From CAYVQF01 sp964454015 (lineage in GTDB: Bacteria; Myxococcota_A; Bradymonadia; UBA4248), in NCBI GenBank assembly GCA_964454015.1, contig CAYVQF010000002.1, positions 176,843 to 240,842 of the forward strand: a stretch of DNA of 64,000 nt. The letters are read 5' to 3'. Numbering within the stretch: position 1 is the stretch's first letter; each line of letters opens with the position of its first letter. Positions 9,460 to 17,806 of the stretch are shown piece by piece. A program made the position numbers and the translations under genes. Below the pieces are notes generated by a model, which worked only from the letters and a program-made list of their open reading frames with translations, searched no databases and was not told the DNA's origin.

Positions 9460-10068
9460 ATGGTGGGTCGACGGGAGACAGGCATGGTGAAGGATAAGGG
9501 TGGAGACAAGGAGAGCCATGGCCAGGTGCCCAGCCATGCGACGCCGGCCGGAGACGCCCAAGCTCGGGAGTGGCTCGACGGGTTGATGCGCAGCCATGGG
9601 GCTAAGCTCGGTGGCTTTTTTCGCTTCAAGACGCGCGACGCGGCTGCAGCCGAGGACCTGGTGATTGAGACCTTCTGCCGCGCTTGGCAGGGCTACGAGA
9701 GCTTCCGCGGCGAAGCGAAGGCCTCGACCTGGCTGTGGACCATCGCGCGTCGCACCTTGGCGGCTTACTACGAGCAGAACCGACGCCGCGCGCCTGAGGT
9801 TTTGGTTGAGACCTTGCCCGAGTCCGGGCGATGTCAGGACGTGAGTGCGGCCAGCGAACGCCGGGAGGCGCTGGCGGCCTGTATGGAGTCCCTCAGCGAG
9901 AGGGCGCGACAGACGTGCGAGTTGGTGTGGCTCTTGGGTTATTCCTATGTGGAGGCGGCGACGTTGCTCGAAGAGAGTGCCGATGCAGTGCGAATGCGAC
10001 TCAAGCGCGTGCGCCTGCCCTTGCAACAATGCTTGGAAGAGAAAGGCGTGCTCTGCACAGATACTTAG
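9460..10068 (+). CDS. ECF-family RNA polymerase sigma factor
   Basis: 202 residues from the ATG with a near-perfect Shine-Dalgarno 3 bases upstream; upstream in-frame residues look like untranslated sequence. Region 2 spans about residues 45-110: AAAAEDLVIETFCRAWQGYESFRGEAKASTWLWTIARRTLAAYY is the typical ECF core-binding and -10-recognition block. Region 4 spans about 140-195, with LSERARQTCELVWLLGYSYVEAATLLEESADAVRMRLKR as its helix-turn-helix. Regions 1 and 3 are absent, as expected for ECF sigmas. The next gene starts 50 bases downstream and encodes a membrane protein with a cytoplasmic N-terminal domain where an anti-sigma factor would be expected, so the pair likely senses an envelope signal. 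The regulon is unknown. Confidence 0.93.
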   Translation: MVGRRETGMVKDKGGDKESHGQVPSHATPAGDAQAREWLDGLMRSHGAKLGGFFRFKTRDAAAAEDLVIETFCRAWQGYESFRGEAKASTWLWTIARRTLAAYYEQNRRRAPEVLVETLPESGRCQDVSAASERREALAACMESLSERARQTCELVWLLGYSYVEAATLLEESADAVRMRLKRVRLPLQQCLEEKGVLCTDT

Positions 10069-10118
10069 CGGAAGCGGTGGGCCCGGAAGGCAGTGGCACG
10101 CCGCAAAAGGGGGAGACC

Positions 10119-12122
10119 ATGACGCAGGTGAATCGACGAAAGTACATTGAGAGCTTGGTGTTGGCTGATCTGGATGGGGCTCCCTTGCCCGAGCCGAGCA
10201 GCACCCAGGAGGAGGAAGATCTGCGTCTCTACCAGGCCACGCGTCAGCTCATGCGCGACGAGGGGCAGGGCGCGCTGCGCGAGGGGTGGACCGAGGAGGT
10301 GTGGCAGCGGATTGCCGCGGGAGGGTCATCGCCGCTGGGGGAATTGGCTGCGGCGCTGGATGAGGAGGCCGATCCCGCCTCAGGACAGGGAGACGCGGCC
10401 GCGCAGGAAGGCGAAGGCGGCGGGTCGGCCGCTGCGGAGGAGCAGGCCGGTGCGGATCTGGGGGCCGCGGCCTCGGAGAGCGACGCCGAGGCGCCGGCGG
10501 TGGTGAGCCTGGCTGAGGTCCGGGCGGATCGCGCCAAGAAGATGCCATGGTGGCCGTTGCTCTTGGCGGCAGCGGCAGCGATGCTGTTGGTGGTCTTTGC
10601 CCTGCAGACGCGGAGCGTTCGCGAGGAAGAGTTGGCCCGGTCTTCGGCGCCAACGATGGCTTATGAGTCGAGCGCCAAGGGAGATGACGCTGTCTTGAAG
10701 GAGCTGGAGGCCAGCGACGAGGAAGCGCCCATCGCCCAAGCCAAGGCGGAGGAGGGCGAGGCGGAGGAGATGGACTTCGACCTGCCCGCCGATCGGATGG
10801 AGCCCGTCGAGAGCGCCTTGACACCGGACCTGACGGTGGGCGCGTCGCCGCCACCGCCAGCCCCAGCAGAGTGGGCGGCTGAGATGAACGAGAGGGAGGG
10901 CTTTGCGGGGCTGATTGGGAGTGGCTCCGGGGATGGCTTGGGAATCAGGGGCAGTGGTATTGGCGGCGGTGGCGATGGGATGAGGGAAGAAAAGCGCAGC
11001 GTGGCCGCGGCGCCAGCGGGGCGCGTGACCTCGAGCGGCGACAAGGGCGCTGAGATCGCAGAGCCGAGTCGGGGAGAGCGTCGGCGCGATACGCCTCAGG
11101 CGCGTTTGAGCGCCGGTGAGATTGACGACAACCGTCACTTCGACGACTTCGCGGCCTTTCTGCGGCAGACGCCCCACAGCCACCTCGAGCCCATGGATGT
11201 CTCGGAGCGCCTCTTCGTGCGCGTCCTCGATGTCGACGATCGCCCTGTCCCCAATGCGGAGGTCGAGTTCCGCACCCAGGGCCGTTCGGTCTTTCGCGGG
11301 CGCACCTATGCGAACGGCTGGACCCTATTCCATCCACGGAGCGTCGCCGCGGTGGGCAACGAGGCGGCCTTCGATGTGGAGGTGCGGGCGGGTCGATCGG
11401 TGCAGCAGCACGTGGTGTTGCGTCACACCAAGGAGCGCTGGCAGGTCAAAATCCCCGAGGCGCGGGTTTTGCCCCCTCGCCCCATCCTGGAGGTGGTCTT
11501 CCTCCTCGACACGACGGCGTCCATGGCCGACGAGATCCAGCAGTTGCAGACCACTATCCTCAAGGTCAGCAGTGACCTGGCGAGCCTCCCCGGTCAGCCA
11601 CAGTTGCGCCTTGGCCTGGTGCTCTTCCGCGACGACGGCGACGAGTACGTGACCAAGCTCTTCCCCTTGACCTCGGACGTCCAGGCTTTTCGCACCATCC
11701 TCGCCGATGTCGAGGCCGGCGGCGGCGGTGACATTCCCGAGCGCCTCGAGATCGGCTTGCACCGCACGGTCCATGAGATGCAGTGGTCCGACACGTCGCT
11801 GCGCTTGGTCTTTCTCATTGGTGACGCGCCACCGCACCCGCGGGCCAAGAACACCCACAGCTACGCCGAGGACATCGCTGCGGCCGTGGCCCGTGGCATC
11901 AAAGTCTTCCCCGTGGCGTCGAGCGGTCTCAACAGCGAGGGCGAGGTGGTCTTTCGCCAGTTGGCGCAGTTCACCATGGCCAAGTTCATCTTCCTGACCT
12001 ACGGCGCCTCAGGCCGCGAGACCCCACACGACATCAAGCCGGGTTCCTTCCAGCCCGAGTCCCTGGACCGTCTGGTGGTCCGCATTGTCCGGGAAGAGCT
12101 GTCAGGATTGGAGCTGCCCTGA
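10119..12122 (+). CDS. Membrane VWA-domain protein, candidate anti-sigma factor
   Basis: 667 residues; the start has AAGGGGGAGA a few bases upstream. Residues 1-140 are cytoplasmic by prediction, opening with YIESLVLADLDGAPLPEPS and continuing as an acidic Ala/Glu-rich linker; there is no HxxxCxxC zinc motif of ZAS anti-sigma factors. One membrane helix lies at about 143-163 (WWPLLLAAAAAMLLVVFAL). The outer part has a low-complexity linker, a carboxypeptidase-regulatory-like beta domain (LFVRVLDVDDRPVPNAEVEF, about 360-420), then a von Willebrand A domain from about 460 with the MIDAS motif D464-T-T-A-S468 and GGGDIPERLEIGLH. Its position after the ECF sigma gene suggests it holds the sigma factor and senses an extracytoplasmic ligand through the VWA domain. 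That role is inferred. It overlaps the next gene by one base (TGATG). Confidence 0.85.
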   Translation: MTQVNRRKYIESLVLADLDGAPLPEPSSTQEEEDLRLYQATRQLMRDEGQGALREGWTEEVWQRIAAGGSSPLGELAAALDEEADPASGQGDAAAQEGEGGGSAAAEEQAGADLGAAASESDAEAPAVVSLAEVRADRAKKMPWWPLLLAAAAAMLLVVFALQTRSVREEELARSSAPTMAYESSAKGDDAVLKELEASDEEAPIAQAKAEEGEAEEMDFDLPADRMEPVESALTPDLTVGASPPPPAPAEWAAEMNEREGFAGLIGSGSGDGLGIRGSGIGGGGDGMREEKRSVAAAPAGRVTSSGDKGAEIAEPSRGERRRDTPQARLSAGEIDDNRHFDDFAAFLRQTPHSHLEPMDVSERLFVRVLDVDDRPVPNAEVEFRTQGRSVFRGRTYANGWTLFHPRSVAAVGNEAAFDVEVRAGRSVQQHVVLRHTKERWQVKIPEARVLPPRPILEVVFLLDTTASMADEIQQLQTTILKVSSDLASLPGQPQLRLGLVLFRDDGDEYVTKLFPLTSDVQAFRTILADVEAGGGGDIPERLEIGLHRTVHEMQWSDTSLRLVFLIGDAPPHPRAKNTHSYAEDIAAAVARGIKVFPVASSGLNSEGEVVFRQLAQFTMAKFIFLTYGASGRETPHDIKPGSFQPESLDRLVVRIVREELSGLELP

Positions 12123-14185
12123 TGCGCCGGGGCGTGGCGTGGTGTGGCTGGCTGGGTCTGTGCGCCTTCCTGGGGGGGTGTGGTGGCCCTTTGGGGGTGC
12201 CTGGGGATCCACCCTCGCCAACGTGTCGCGTCGCGGCGGCAGAGCTCCTGCGGTCTCTGCACGAGGCCCGACGCAATGGTTCGCAAGACGCCGCGCCCTT
12301 GTTGGGTTGTGCGCTCACGGGTCCGCACTCTCCTGAGCTTCTGCGCGAAGATCTTGTCTACATGCTGGCAGGTGAGCGCGATGGGCTCGAGCGCGTGCGC
12401 GAGCACCTCCTGTTAGAGGCCGGAGGGGTGGGGCCGTACACGGCAGCATTGGCAGAGGATTTTGGTGCCAGGCCTTCCCCGGGCGTGGGGATAGAGCTGG
12501 CGGCGGTGTTGCGGCGCGTGGGGCGTCTCGACGCGGCGGAAGCGGTGCTGCGCCAGGCCTGGGCCTTGGATGGTGCTGATCCGTGGGTGGTGTGGGAGCT
12601 GCTTTCGCTCTTGCAGGCGCAGGGGGAGCCGCCGAGGGCGCTGCGGGCTTTCGTGGCCGAGGCGCTGCCGGCACTGGCGGGCCATGCTTTGGACGCCGCG
12701 CTGTTGGCGGAGGTGGTCGCGCGCCCGGCTGGTGTGGAGCGCTTCGCGCGTCAGGCCCAGATCGTGGCCGAGTTGCAGCACCGGGCCATGCACGAGGAAG
12801 GCTGTGGTGCGCGGCAGCGCTTGGCGCGGCGCCTGAGCCACGGGGGGGCCGTCGCCGAAGCCCTGGCCTGGTTGGCGGTGCCGGCGTGTCGCCGCAGCGA
12901 CTTGCGGGTCGAGACCCTGCGGGTGTCCCTGATGTGGCGCCAGGGGTGGCGGCGAGCTGGGCTGACGCGTTTGCGCGAGCTGGCGCGGCTGTACCCCTCG
13001 GTGGGAGAGGTCGTGGACGGCCTGCGCGAGCTCGAAGGGCGCTCCGGCCGGACCCTGGCGGCGGCGGAAGCGGCGGCGGCGCTGGTGAGTCTGCGGCGCG
13101 AGCGGGTGGAGCGTCTCGCCGATGATCCCCTGGGATGGCGCGAGTTGGCCATGGCGTCGCTCGTCGCGGGTGATGGCGCGGGCGCCTTGCGGGCTGCCGA
13201 GCAGGTGTGGCTGCTGCGGCGCGATGCTGCGGCCAAGGTGTTGCTGGCGCGGGTCTATCAGGTGGTGGGCGATAGGTCGGCGTCGGAGCAGGCGGCCCTG
13301 GAGGCGGCGGCTCTGTTGCAGGCATGGGCCGAAGCGGCCCCTGAGCGATACGGGAGGTTGTTGGCGCGAGGGTGGGTGCTCTTCGATTGGCTGGGGGCCT
13401 ATGGGGCGGCGTGGTCGCTGGCGCAGGAGGTGATGGTTCTTGACGAGTCTTGGGCCGAGGGGTGGTATTTGGCGTGTGTGAGCCAGGAGGGGGTGGGTGA
13501 TTGGGGATCGGCGCAAGGTTCGTGTGCGGGTGCGGTGCAGCGCGCGCCCCAGTGGACAGCGCCGCGTTTACGGTTGGTGGCGTTGTGGCAGGCCGTGGAT
13601 CAGGAGAAGTGGCGCGCGTCGGCGCGAGAAGTGTTGGTGTTGGCGCCTGAACAGCGCCTGGTGCGGCGTGGGCTGGCCGATGGGCTGGCCCAGGCTGGGG
13701 ATTGGGAGGAGTCGGTGGCGGTGCGCTTGGGCTTGCTGCGGTCGCGGGGCTTGAGTGGGGTCGCCGTGGGGGACGCCTTGGAGCGCTTGGCTGAATTGGG
13801 GATGCCGCTGCTGGCGGGTTGGTTGCGCTGGTCGTGGCTCGGCTTGGACTTGGGCGAGGAGGTGGGTCATTGGCGCGCCGTGGCGGCCTATTTGCGTGGG
13901 GTGGGGGCGTGGGAGCGGGGTCGCGGTGCGGCGCGTCGTTTGGTGGCGTGGTTGGGCGATGGGGATGGGTTGGTGGAGCATGCCGTGGCGGCGCGGGCCC
14001 AGGGGCAGCGGGTAGAGGCGGTGGGGGCGCTGCGGGAGCTGGTGGGTCAAGCGGCGGTGCTGACGGTGGATACGCGGCGGGTGCGCAGCGTGGCGCAGCA
14101 CTATGGGCTGATGGATATCGTGCTGTGGAGCTTGTGTAGGGAAGAGGGCAAGGGGACGGCTTGCGCCGCCTTTCTCCGCCGCTGA
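12122..14185 (+). CDS. TPR lipoprotein of the sigma-VWA operon
   Basis: 687 residues. The ATG overlaps the previous stop in TGATG, so translation is probably coupled. The N-terminus is a lipoprotein signal, with FLGGC as lipobox near residue 20. The rest is a long alpha-helical Ala/Leu/Arg-rich array with degenerate TPR pairs (RLDAAEAVLRQAWALDGADPWVVWELLSLLQAQG; WAEGWYLACVSQEGVGDWGSAQGSC). No catalytic motif is seen. Its last codon abuts the stop codon of the convergent acyl-CoA synthetase with no gap. It may be a partner or target of the VWA protein in the periplasm. Function is not recognised beyond the TPR fold. Confidence 0.78.
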   Translation: MRRGVAWCGWLGLCAFLGGCGGPLGVPGDPPSPTCRVAAAELLRSLHEARRNGSQDAAPLLGCALTGPHSPELLREDLVYMLAGERDGLERVREHLLLEAGGVGPYTAALAEDFGARPSPGVGIELAAVLRRVGRLDAAEAVLRQAWALDGADPWVVWELLSLLQAQGEPPRALRAFVAEALPALAGHALDAALLAEVVARPAGVERFARQAQIVAELQHRAMHEEGCGARQRLARRLSHGGAVAEALAWLAVPACRRSDLRVETLRVSLMWRQGWRRAGLTRLRELARLYPSVGEVVDGLRELEGRSGRTLAAAEAAAALVSLRRERVERLADDPLGWRELAMASLVAGDGAGALRAAEQVWLLRRDAAAKVLLARVYQVVGDRSASEQAALEAAALLQAWAEAAPERYGRLLARGWVLFDWLGAYGAAWSLAQEVMVLDESWAEGWYLACVSQEGVGDWGSAQGSCAGAVQRAPQWTAPRLRLVALWQAVDQEKWRASAREVLVLAPEQRLVRRGLADGLAQAGDWEESVAVRLGLLRSRGLSGVAVGDALERLAELGMPLLAGWLRWSWLGLDLGEEVGHWRAVAAYLRGVGAWERGRGAARRLVAWLGDGDGLVEHAVAARAQGQRVEAVGALRELVGQAAVLTVDTRRVRSVAQHYGLMDIVLWSLCREEGKGTACAAFLRR

Positions 14186-15973
14186 TCAGGTGTTGGCGTA
14201 GAGGGCGTCGATTTCGGCGCGGTAGCGCGCGATGACGTTGCGTCTCTTGACCTTGAGGCTGGGGGTGAGGAGATCGTTGTCGGTGCTGAAGTCTTCGGCG
14301 ACGAGGTGGAAGGCCCGTGGGCGCTCGTATCCTTTGAAGTCTTCGCCGTATTTTGCGATTTCGCCTTCGATGAGGCGGGTGACCTCCGGGGTGGCGAGGA
14401 GCGCCGTGGGGTTCGGGGCGTCGATGCGGGCGTTTTCGGCGAAGGTGGTGAGGTTCTCCATTTCGACGGCGATGATGGCGACGTTGAAAGGTCGGTTGGT
14501 GCCGTCGAGCATGATGTTGGCGATGTAGGGGCTGAGCTTGAGGCGCTCTTCCAGGGGGGCGGGGACGACATATTTGCCGTTTTCGAGTTTGTACTGCTCC
14601 TTGATGCGGCCGGTGATCCAAATGAAGCCATCGGCGTCGATGCGGCCCATGTCTCCCGTACGGAAGCCACCGTCAGGGGTGAAGACTTTCTCGTTCTCTT
14701 CAGGGAGGTTGTGGTAGCCGCGCATGACGTTGGGCCCGTAGACGACCAGCTCGCCTTGTCCTTCAGGGGCGATTTCGTTGGGCATGACGACGACGCGGAC
14801 ACCCGGGAGGGCTTTGCCGATGGAGCCGATGCGGCGCTCGCCTGGATAGTTGGTGGAGACGATGGGGCTGGTCTCGGTGAGTCCGTAGCCCTCGTAGACC
14901 ATGATGCCGAGGTTGTCGATGAACTCGGCGATTTCTACGGACAGCGCCGCGCCGCCGGAGATGGCATAGCGGAGGCGGCCACCGAAACGGTCGCGGATTT
15001 TCTGCGCGACCACTTTGTCGAGGACTTTGTGTTGGAGGGAGATGGTGACCGGGGTGGCTTGATGGGCTTCTTGGCGACGGATCTGGCTGGCGACCTTGAG
15101 GGTGCGGGCGAAGAGTGAGCGTTTGAGCCAGGACTCCTGGGCCATTTTGCGATGGACCCCGTCATAGATGCGGTTGAAGATCCTGGGCACGGAGACCAGG
15201 ATGGTCGGTCTGACCTCGGCCAGGTTCTGGACGATGGTCTGGGGTGATTCGGCGATGCCGATGGCGGCACCGAAGGAGAGGAGGGTGTGCAGCTCGGCGG
15301 TTTGGCCGAAGCAATGGGCCCAGGGGAGAAAAGAGAGGGAGATGTCGTGCTCGTCGAGGGGGAAGACCTGGTGGACGGCGTTGAGGTTGGCCACGATGTT
15401 GTGGTGGGTGAGGACCACTCCCTTGGGTTTACCCGTGGTGCCACTGGTGTAGAGGATCCCGCACACCTCCTCCGGGGTGACCTTGCGCGGCGGCGTGGGT
15501 GTGCCGCGTCCCAGTTGCTGTAACCACTTGAAGGTCTTGGGCTGCAGGGCGCTGCCGTCGAGGGTGATGATGTGTTCGAGGTGGGGGAGCTCTTCGAGGT
15601 AGGGGAGGGTCTTCTCCTTGATGGAGCTATTGGGTACGAAGAGGACTTTGGCTTGGCTGTCTTCGAGGATGTAGCGCCAATCCGAGGCGATCTGTGCCTC
15701 ATACATGGGCACCCAGTTGGCTCCGAGGCTGTAGGTCGCGTAAGCGCCAATGGCCCACTCGGGTCGGTTGTTGGCGATGATGGCGACGCTGCTGCCGCGG
15801 TCGACGCCGAGCTGGCTCAGACCGGCCCGGAGCTGGTCGACCTCTTCGCCGATTTCGGCATAAGTCAGCCACTGGTAGCGACCGCCTCTCTTGATGCCAA
15901 AGAGGTGATTGGTGGGGTAGCGCTGGACGGCGTGTTGGAAGACATCGACGAGGGTCGCGAATGGCTCAGACAT
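14186..15973 (-). CDS. Long-chain acyl-CoA synthetase (AMP-forming, FadD15-like)
   Basis: 595 residues. It activates fatty acids to acyl-CoA through an acyl-AMP intermediate. The AMP-binding P-loop is clear (GILYTSGTTGKPKGVVLTH, about residues 175-195). So are the A5 motif (YGLTETSP) and the hinge/A8 region (FRTGDMGRIDADGFIWITGR) followed by KEQYKLENGKYVVPAPLEERL, typical of the FadD15/long-chain group. The start (MSEPFATLVDVFQHAVQRYPTNHLFG) fits family beginnings. A sigma70-like promoter lies about 60-90 bases upstream. The substrate chain length cannot be read from sequence. It is not obviously linked to other fatty-acid genes; the next gene upstream on the same strand is an alpha/beta hydrolase. 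Confidence 0.95.
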   Translation of the reverse strand: MSEPFATLVDVFQHAVQRYPTNHLFGIKRGGRYQWLTYAEIGEEVDQLRAGLSQLGVDRGSSVAIIANNRPEWAIGAYATYSLGANWVPMYEAQIASDWRYILEDSQAKVLFVPNSSIKEKTLPYLEELPHLEHIITLDGSALQPKTFKWLQQLGRGTPTPPRKVTPEEVCGILYTSGTTGKPKGVVLTHHNIVANLNAVHQVFPLDEHDISLSFLPWAHCFGQTAELHTLLSFGAAIGIAESPQTIVQNLAEVRPTILVSVPRIFNRIYDGVHRKMAQESWLKRSLFARTLKVASQIRRQEAHQATPVTISLQHKVLDKVVAQKIRDRFGGRLRYAISGGAALSVEIAEFIDNLGIMVYEGYGLTETSPIVSTNYPGERRIGSIGKALPGVRVVVMPNEIAPEGQGELVVYGPNVMRGYHNLPEENEKVFTPDGGFRTGDMGRIDADGFIWITGRIKEQYKLENGKYVVPAPLEERLKLSPYIANIMLDGTNRPFNVAIIAVEMENLTTFAENARIDAPNPTALLATPEVTRLIEGEIAKYGEDFKGYERPRAFHLVAEDFSTDNDLLTPSLKVKRRNVIARYRAEIDALYANT

Positions 15974-16034
15974 GATCGTGGCTCAAGCTTCTGGCGTTGA
16001 GGGAGAGAGGACACACTTGCAACTCAGCTTTCGT

Positions 16035-16062
16035 AGCATAAGGGCTTTGGCGCGAGGCGCAA
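16035..16062 (-). promoter_or_regulatory. sigma70-type promoter for the acyl-CoA synthetase
   Basis: Read on the minus strand: TTGCGC (16057-16062), a 16-base spacer, then TATGCT (16035-16040). Transcription would start near 16028, about 55 bases before the ATG at 15973. The -10 is identical to the one before ffh, which adds some weight. Confidence 0.45.
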
Positions 16063-16086
16063 GTGGCAGCGGCGCCGGTGTCGGCG

Positions 16087-16983
16087 TCAGGGGGTGCGGT
16101 CGAGGTGCCACCCCAAGCGGCTCAACAAGTCGCCGATGGCCTGGTTGACTTGAGGCGCGTACTCGATGGGCGCGTAATGGGTGCCACGTGGGAGGATGAG
16201 GAGGCGGGTGTCGGAGATGGCCCTGGCCATCCTTTCGGCGCTGGCGACGGGGGTCATCCGATCTTTGCTGCCTGCGGTGACCAGCGTGGGCGGCAGTTTG
16301 GCCAAGAGGGCGTCTTCGGCGCTGTGGGCCTGCAGGTGCTGCATCATCTCGAAATAGGTCACGAAATCCAGTTGGGAGAACTCGCGGAGCACCTGGGGGA
16401 AGTGGCCGAGCTGCGGCGCCACGAGCCCACATAGGCGCAGAAGGGCGAGGAAAGTTGGGGTGGGCATGAGCCGGGGTGCGACGCTGTTGATGAGGGGAGC
16501 CAGGCGTTTGGCGAGGGCGAGGGCGGCCATGGGGGCTTGCTTGCCGCCAGGGAGGTTGAAGGCGTGATCGAGGAGGTGACCGGCGCCGCCGTTGAGCAGG
16601 AGCAGTCCCTGGACTCGGTCGAGGTGGTGCGCCGTGTAGGCGAGGGCAAGCTGGACGCCGGCGGACCACCCGCCGAGGACGAAGCGCGGCGGCGCCTCTG
16701 CGGCGACGATGGCCTCGAGATCTTGGAGATGATGGGCCATGGTCAAGGCGGCGACGCCGTCCTTGGGCATGGCCGAGCGAAAGGTCCCCCGCATGTCCCA
16801 GGTGATGAGCCGGCAGGAGCTCTTGAAGTGGTCGAAGATGGCCTGGTAGGACGAGGGAGGCGTGGCGAGGCCTGGAGCCAGGACGATACACTGGGGCCCA
16901 CTTCCGGCGACGACATAGGCCAGGCGAGTGCCGTCGGGAGCATCGCAGGCGCGCAGGGAACCCAGAGAGGTGAGGTTCGACAT
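16087..16983 (-). CDS. Alpha/beta hydrolase
   Basis: 298 residues from the inner ATG (MSNLTSLGSL), which has GGAAG upstream; a longer reading adds 36 residues without family character. The fold is clear: the oxyanion region VLAPGLATPPSSY, then LITWDMRGTFRS, the nucleophile elbow G105-W-S107-A-G109, and a C-terminal catalytic histidine in PRGTHYAPIEYAP; the acid is probably in the TAGSKDRMTP segment. It has no signal peptide and should be cytoplasmic. It lies between the acyl-CoA synthetase and an OmpA-like lipoprotein on the same strand. The substrate is unknown; lipid ester or thioester chemistry is possible from the neighbour but unproven. Confidence 0.88.
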   Translation of the reverse strand: MSNLTSLGSLRACDAPDGTRLAYVVAGSGPQCIVLAPGLATPPSSYQAIFDHFKSSCRLITWDMRGTFRSAMPKDGVAALTMAHHLQDLEAIVAAEAPPRFVLGGWSAGVQLALAYTAHHLDRVQGLLLLNGGAGHLLDHAFNLPGGKQAPMAALALAKRLAPLINSVAPRLMPTPTFLALLRLCGLVAPQLGHFPQVLREFSQLDFVTYFEMMQHLQAHSAEDALLAKLPPTLVTAGSKDRMTPVASAERMARAISDTRLLILPRGTHYAPIEYAPQVNQAIGDLLSRLGWHLDRTP

Positions 16984-17005
16984 GGCTTTGTGTCTTCCGG
17001 AAAGT

Positions 17006-17530
17006 CTAGTTATGGGTGATGTGAAAGTCGACGCGTCGGTTGGCGGCGCGCGCTGCTTGGCTGCTGTTGTCGACCAGGGGGCGTTGCTCACCGCGGCCGA
17101 CAGCCTCGAGACGTTCAGCGGCGATGCCCTTGAAGATGAGGTAGGAGCGGACAGTATTGGCGCGGTCCGCGCTCAGGCGGAGATTGCGTGAGGCCATTCC
17201 CTGAGCGTCGGTGTGACTCTCGATGCGGAGGCGCATCTCCGGGTGCTCTTGCATGATGGCAGCGACCTCATCGAGGAGAGGGAGGCTAGCGCTTTGCAAG
17301 GTGGCCGTGGCGTGCTCGAAGTCGATGCGCCCGTGGAGCTCGAGGTGGGTGGCGTGCACGGTGATGGAGGGCCCACTGGTGCTCACAGAGGCCGTTGCGG
17401 TGCTGGGTGAGGCGGGTGCTGCTGCTTGGGAGCCGCAGGCGGCAAGGCCAAGGGCGCAGAGGCTGAGGGCCAGCGCCAGGGGGCGCCCGCGCAGGAGGGC
17501 GGCGAAGTCGCAGGTGAGACACTTGGGCAT
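17006..17530 (-). CDS. OmpA/Pal-like peptidoglycan-binding lipoprotein
   Basis: 174 residues. The start is the ATG giving MPKCLTCDFAALLRGRPLALALSLCALGLAAC, whose last four residues form a lipobox. After an Ala/Ser/Thr-rich linker the OmpA-C domain occupies about residues 65-174: IDFEHATATLQSASLPLLDEVAAIM, RIESHTDAQGMASRNLRLSADRANTVRSYL and GRGEQRPLVDNSSQAARAANRRVDF. The conserved D and R residues that bind diaminopimelate are in place. It should link the outer membrane to peptidoglycan. It is divergent from the alpha-2-macroglobulin gene across a 276-base region that holds a perfect inverted repeat. It is not the canonical pal (no tol genes nearby). Confidence 0.92.
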   Translation of the reverse strand: MPKCLTCDFAALLRGRPLALALSLCALGLAACGSQAAAPASPSTATASVSTSGPSITVHATHLELHGRIDFEHATATLQSASLPLLDEVAAIMQEHPEMRLRIESHTDAQGMASRNLRLSADRANTVRSYLIFKGIAAERLEAVGRGEQRPLVDNSSQAARAANRRVDFHITHN

Positions 17531-17662
17531 GGTCCATTGCTCCGGTTGGGAGATGCGCGTTCTGGGGCGGTGCAGGAAAAATGCAGGCGAGGGAATGCGG
17601 GCCGTTCGGAATTGGGCGCGGCGTAGCACCCAGGCAACGTCGCGCGGGTCATCCGTTCTTGA

Positions 17663-17690
17663 CCTACCTTGCGGTGCAAGACAAGGTAGG
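17663..17690. repeat. Perfect 9-bp inverted repeat, possible operator or leader hairpin
   Basis: CCTACCTTG (17663-17671) and CAAGGTAGG (17682-17690) are perfect inverse copies separated by 10 bases. It sits between the divergent OmpA-like and alpha-2-macroglobulin genes, 117 bases before the latter's ATG, and overlaps a TTGACC box. There is no T tract, so an operator or a leader stem is more likely than a terminator. Confidence 0.5.
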
Positions 17691-17806
17691 CGGGCGAGAA
17701 GGTTATGAAAGGGGGGGCGACGAACCCCACGAGACAATGGCGACGAGGTGGCGATAGCGCGCTGACGCACCTCGTTCTGCCGGATTGGCGCAGCCCAGGA
17801 GGTCGT

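Noticed and set aside
12315..14621. A long open frame of several hundred codons on the minus strand opposite the TPR lipoprotein and the end of the acyl-CoA synthetase
   Set aside because: Composition is Pro/Arg/Ala-rich without any domain; it is the antisense shadow expected in high-GC DNA.
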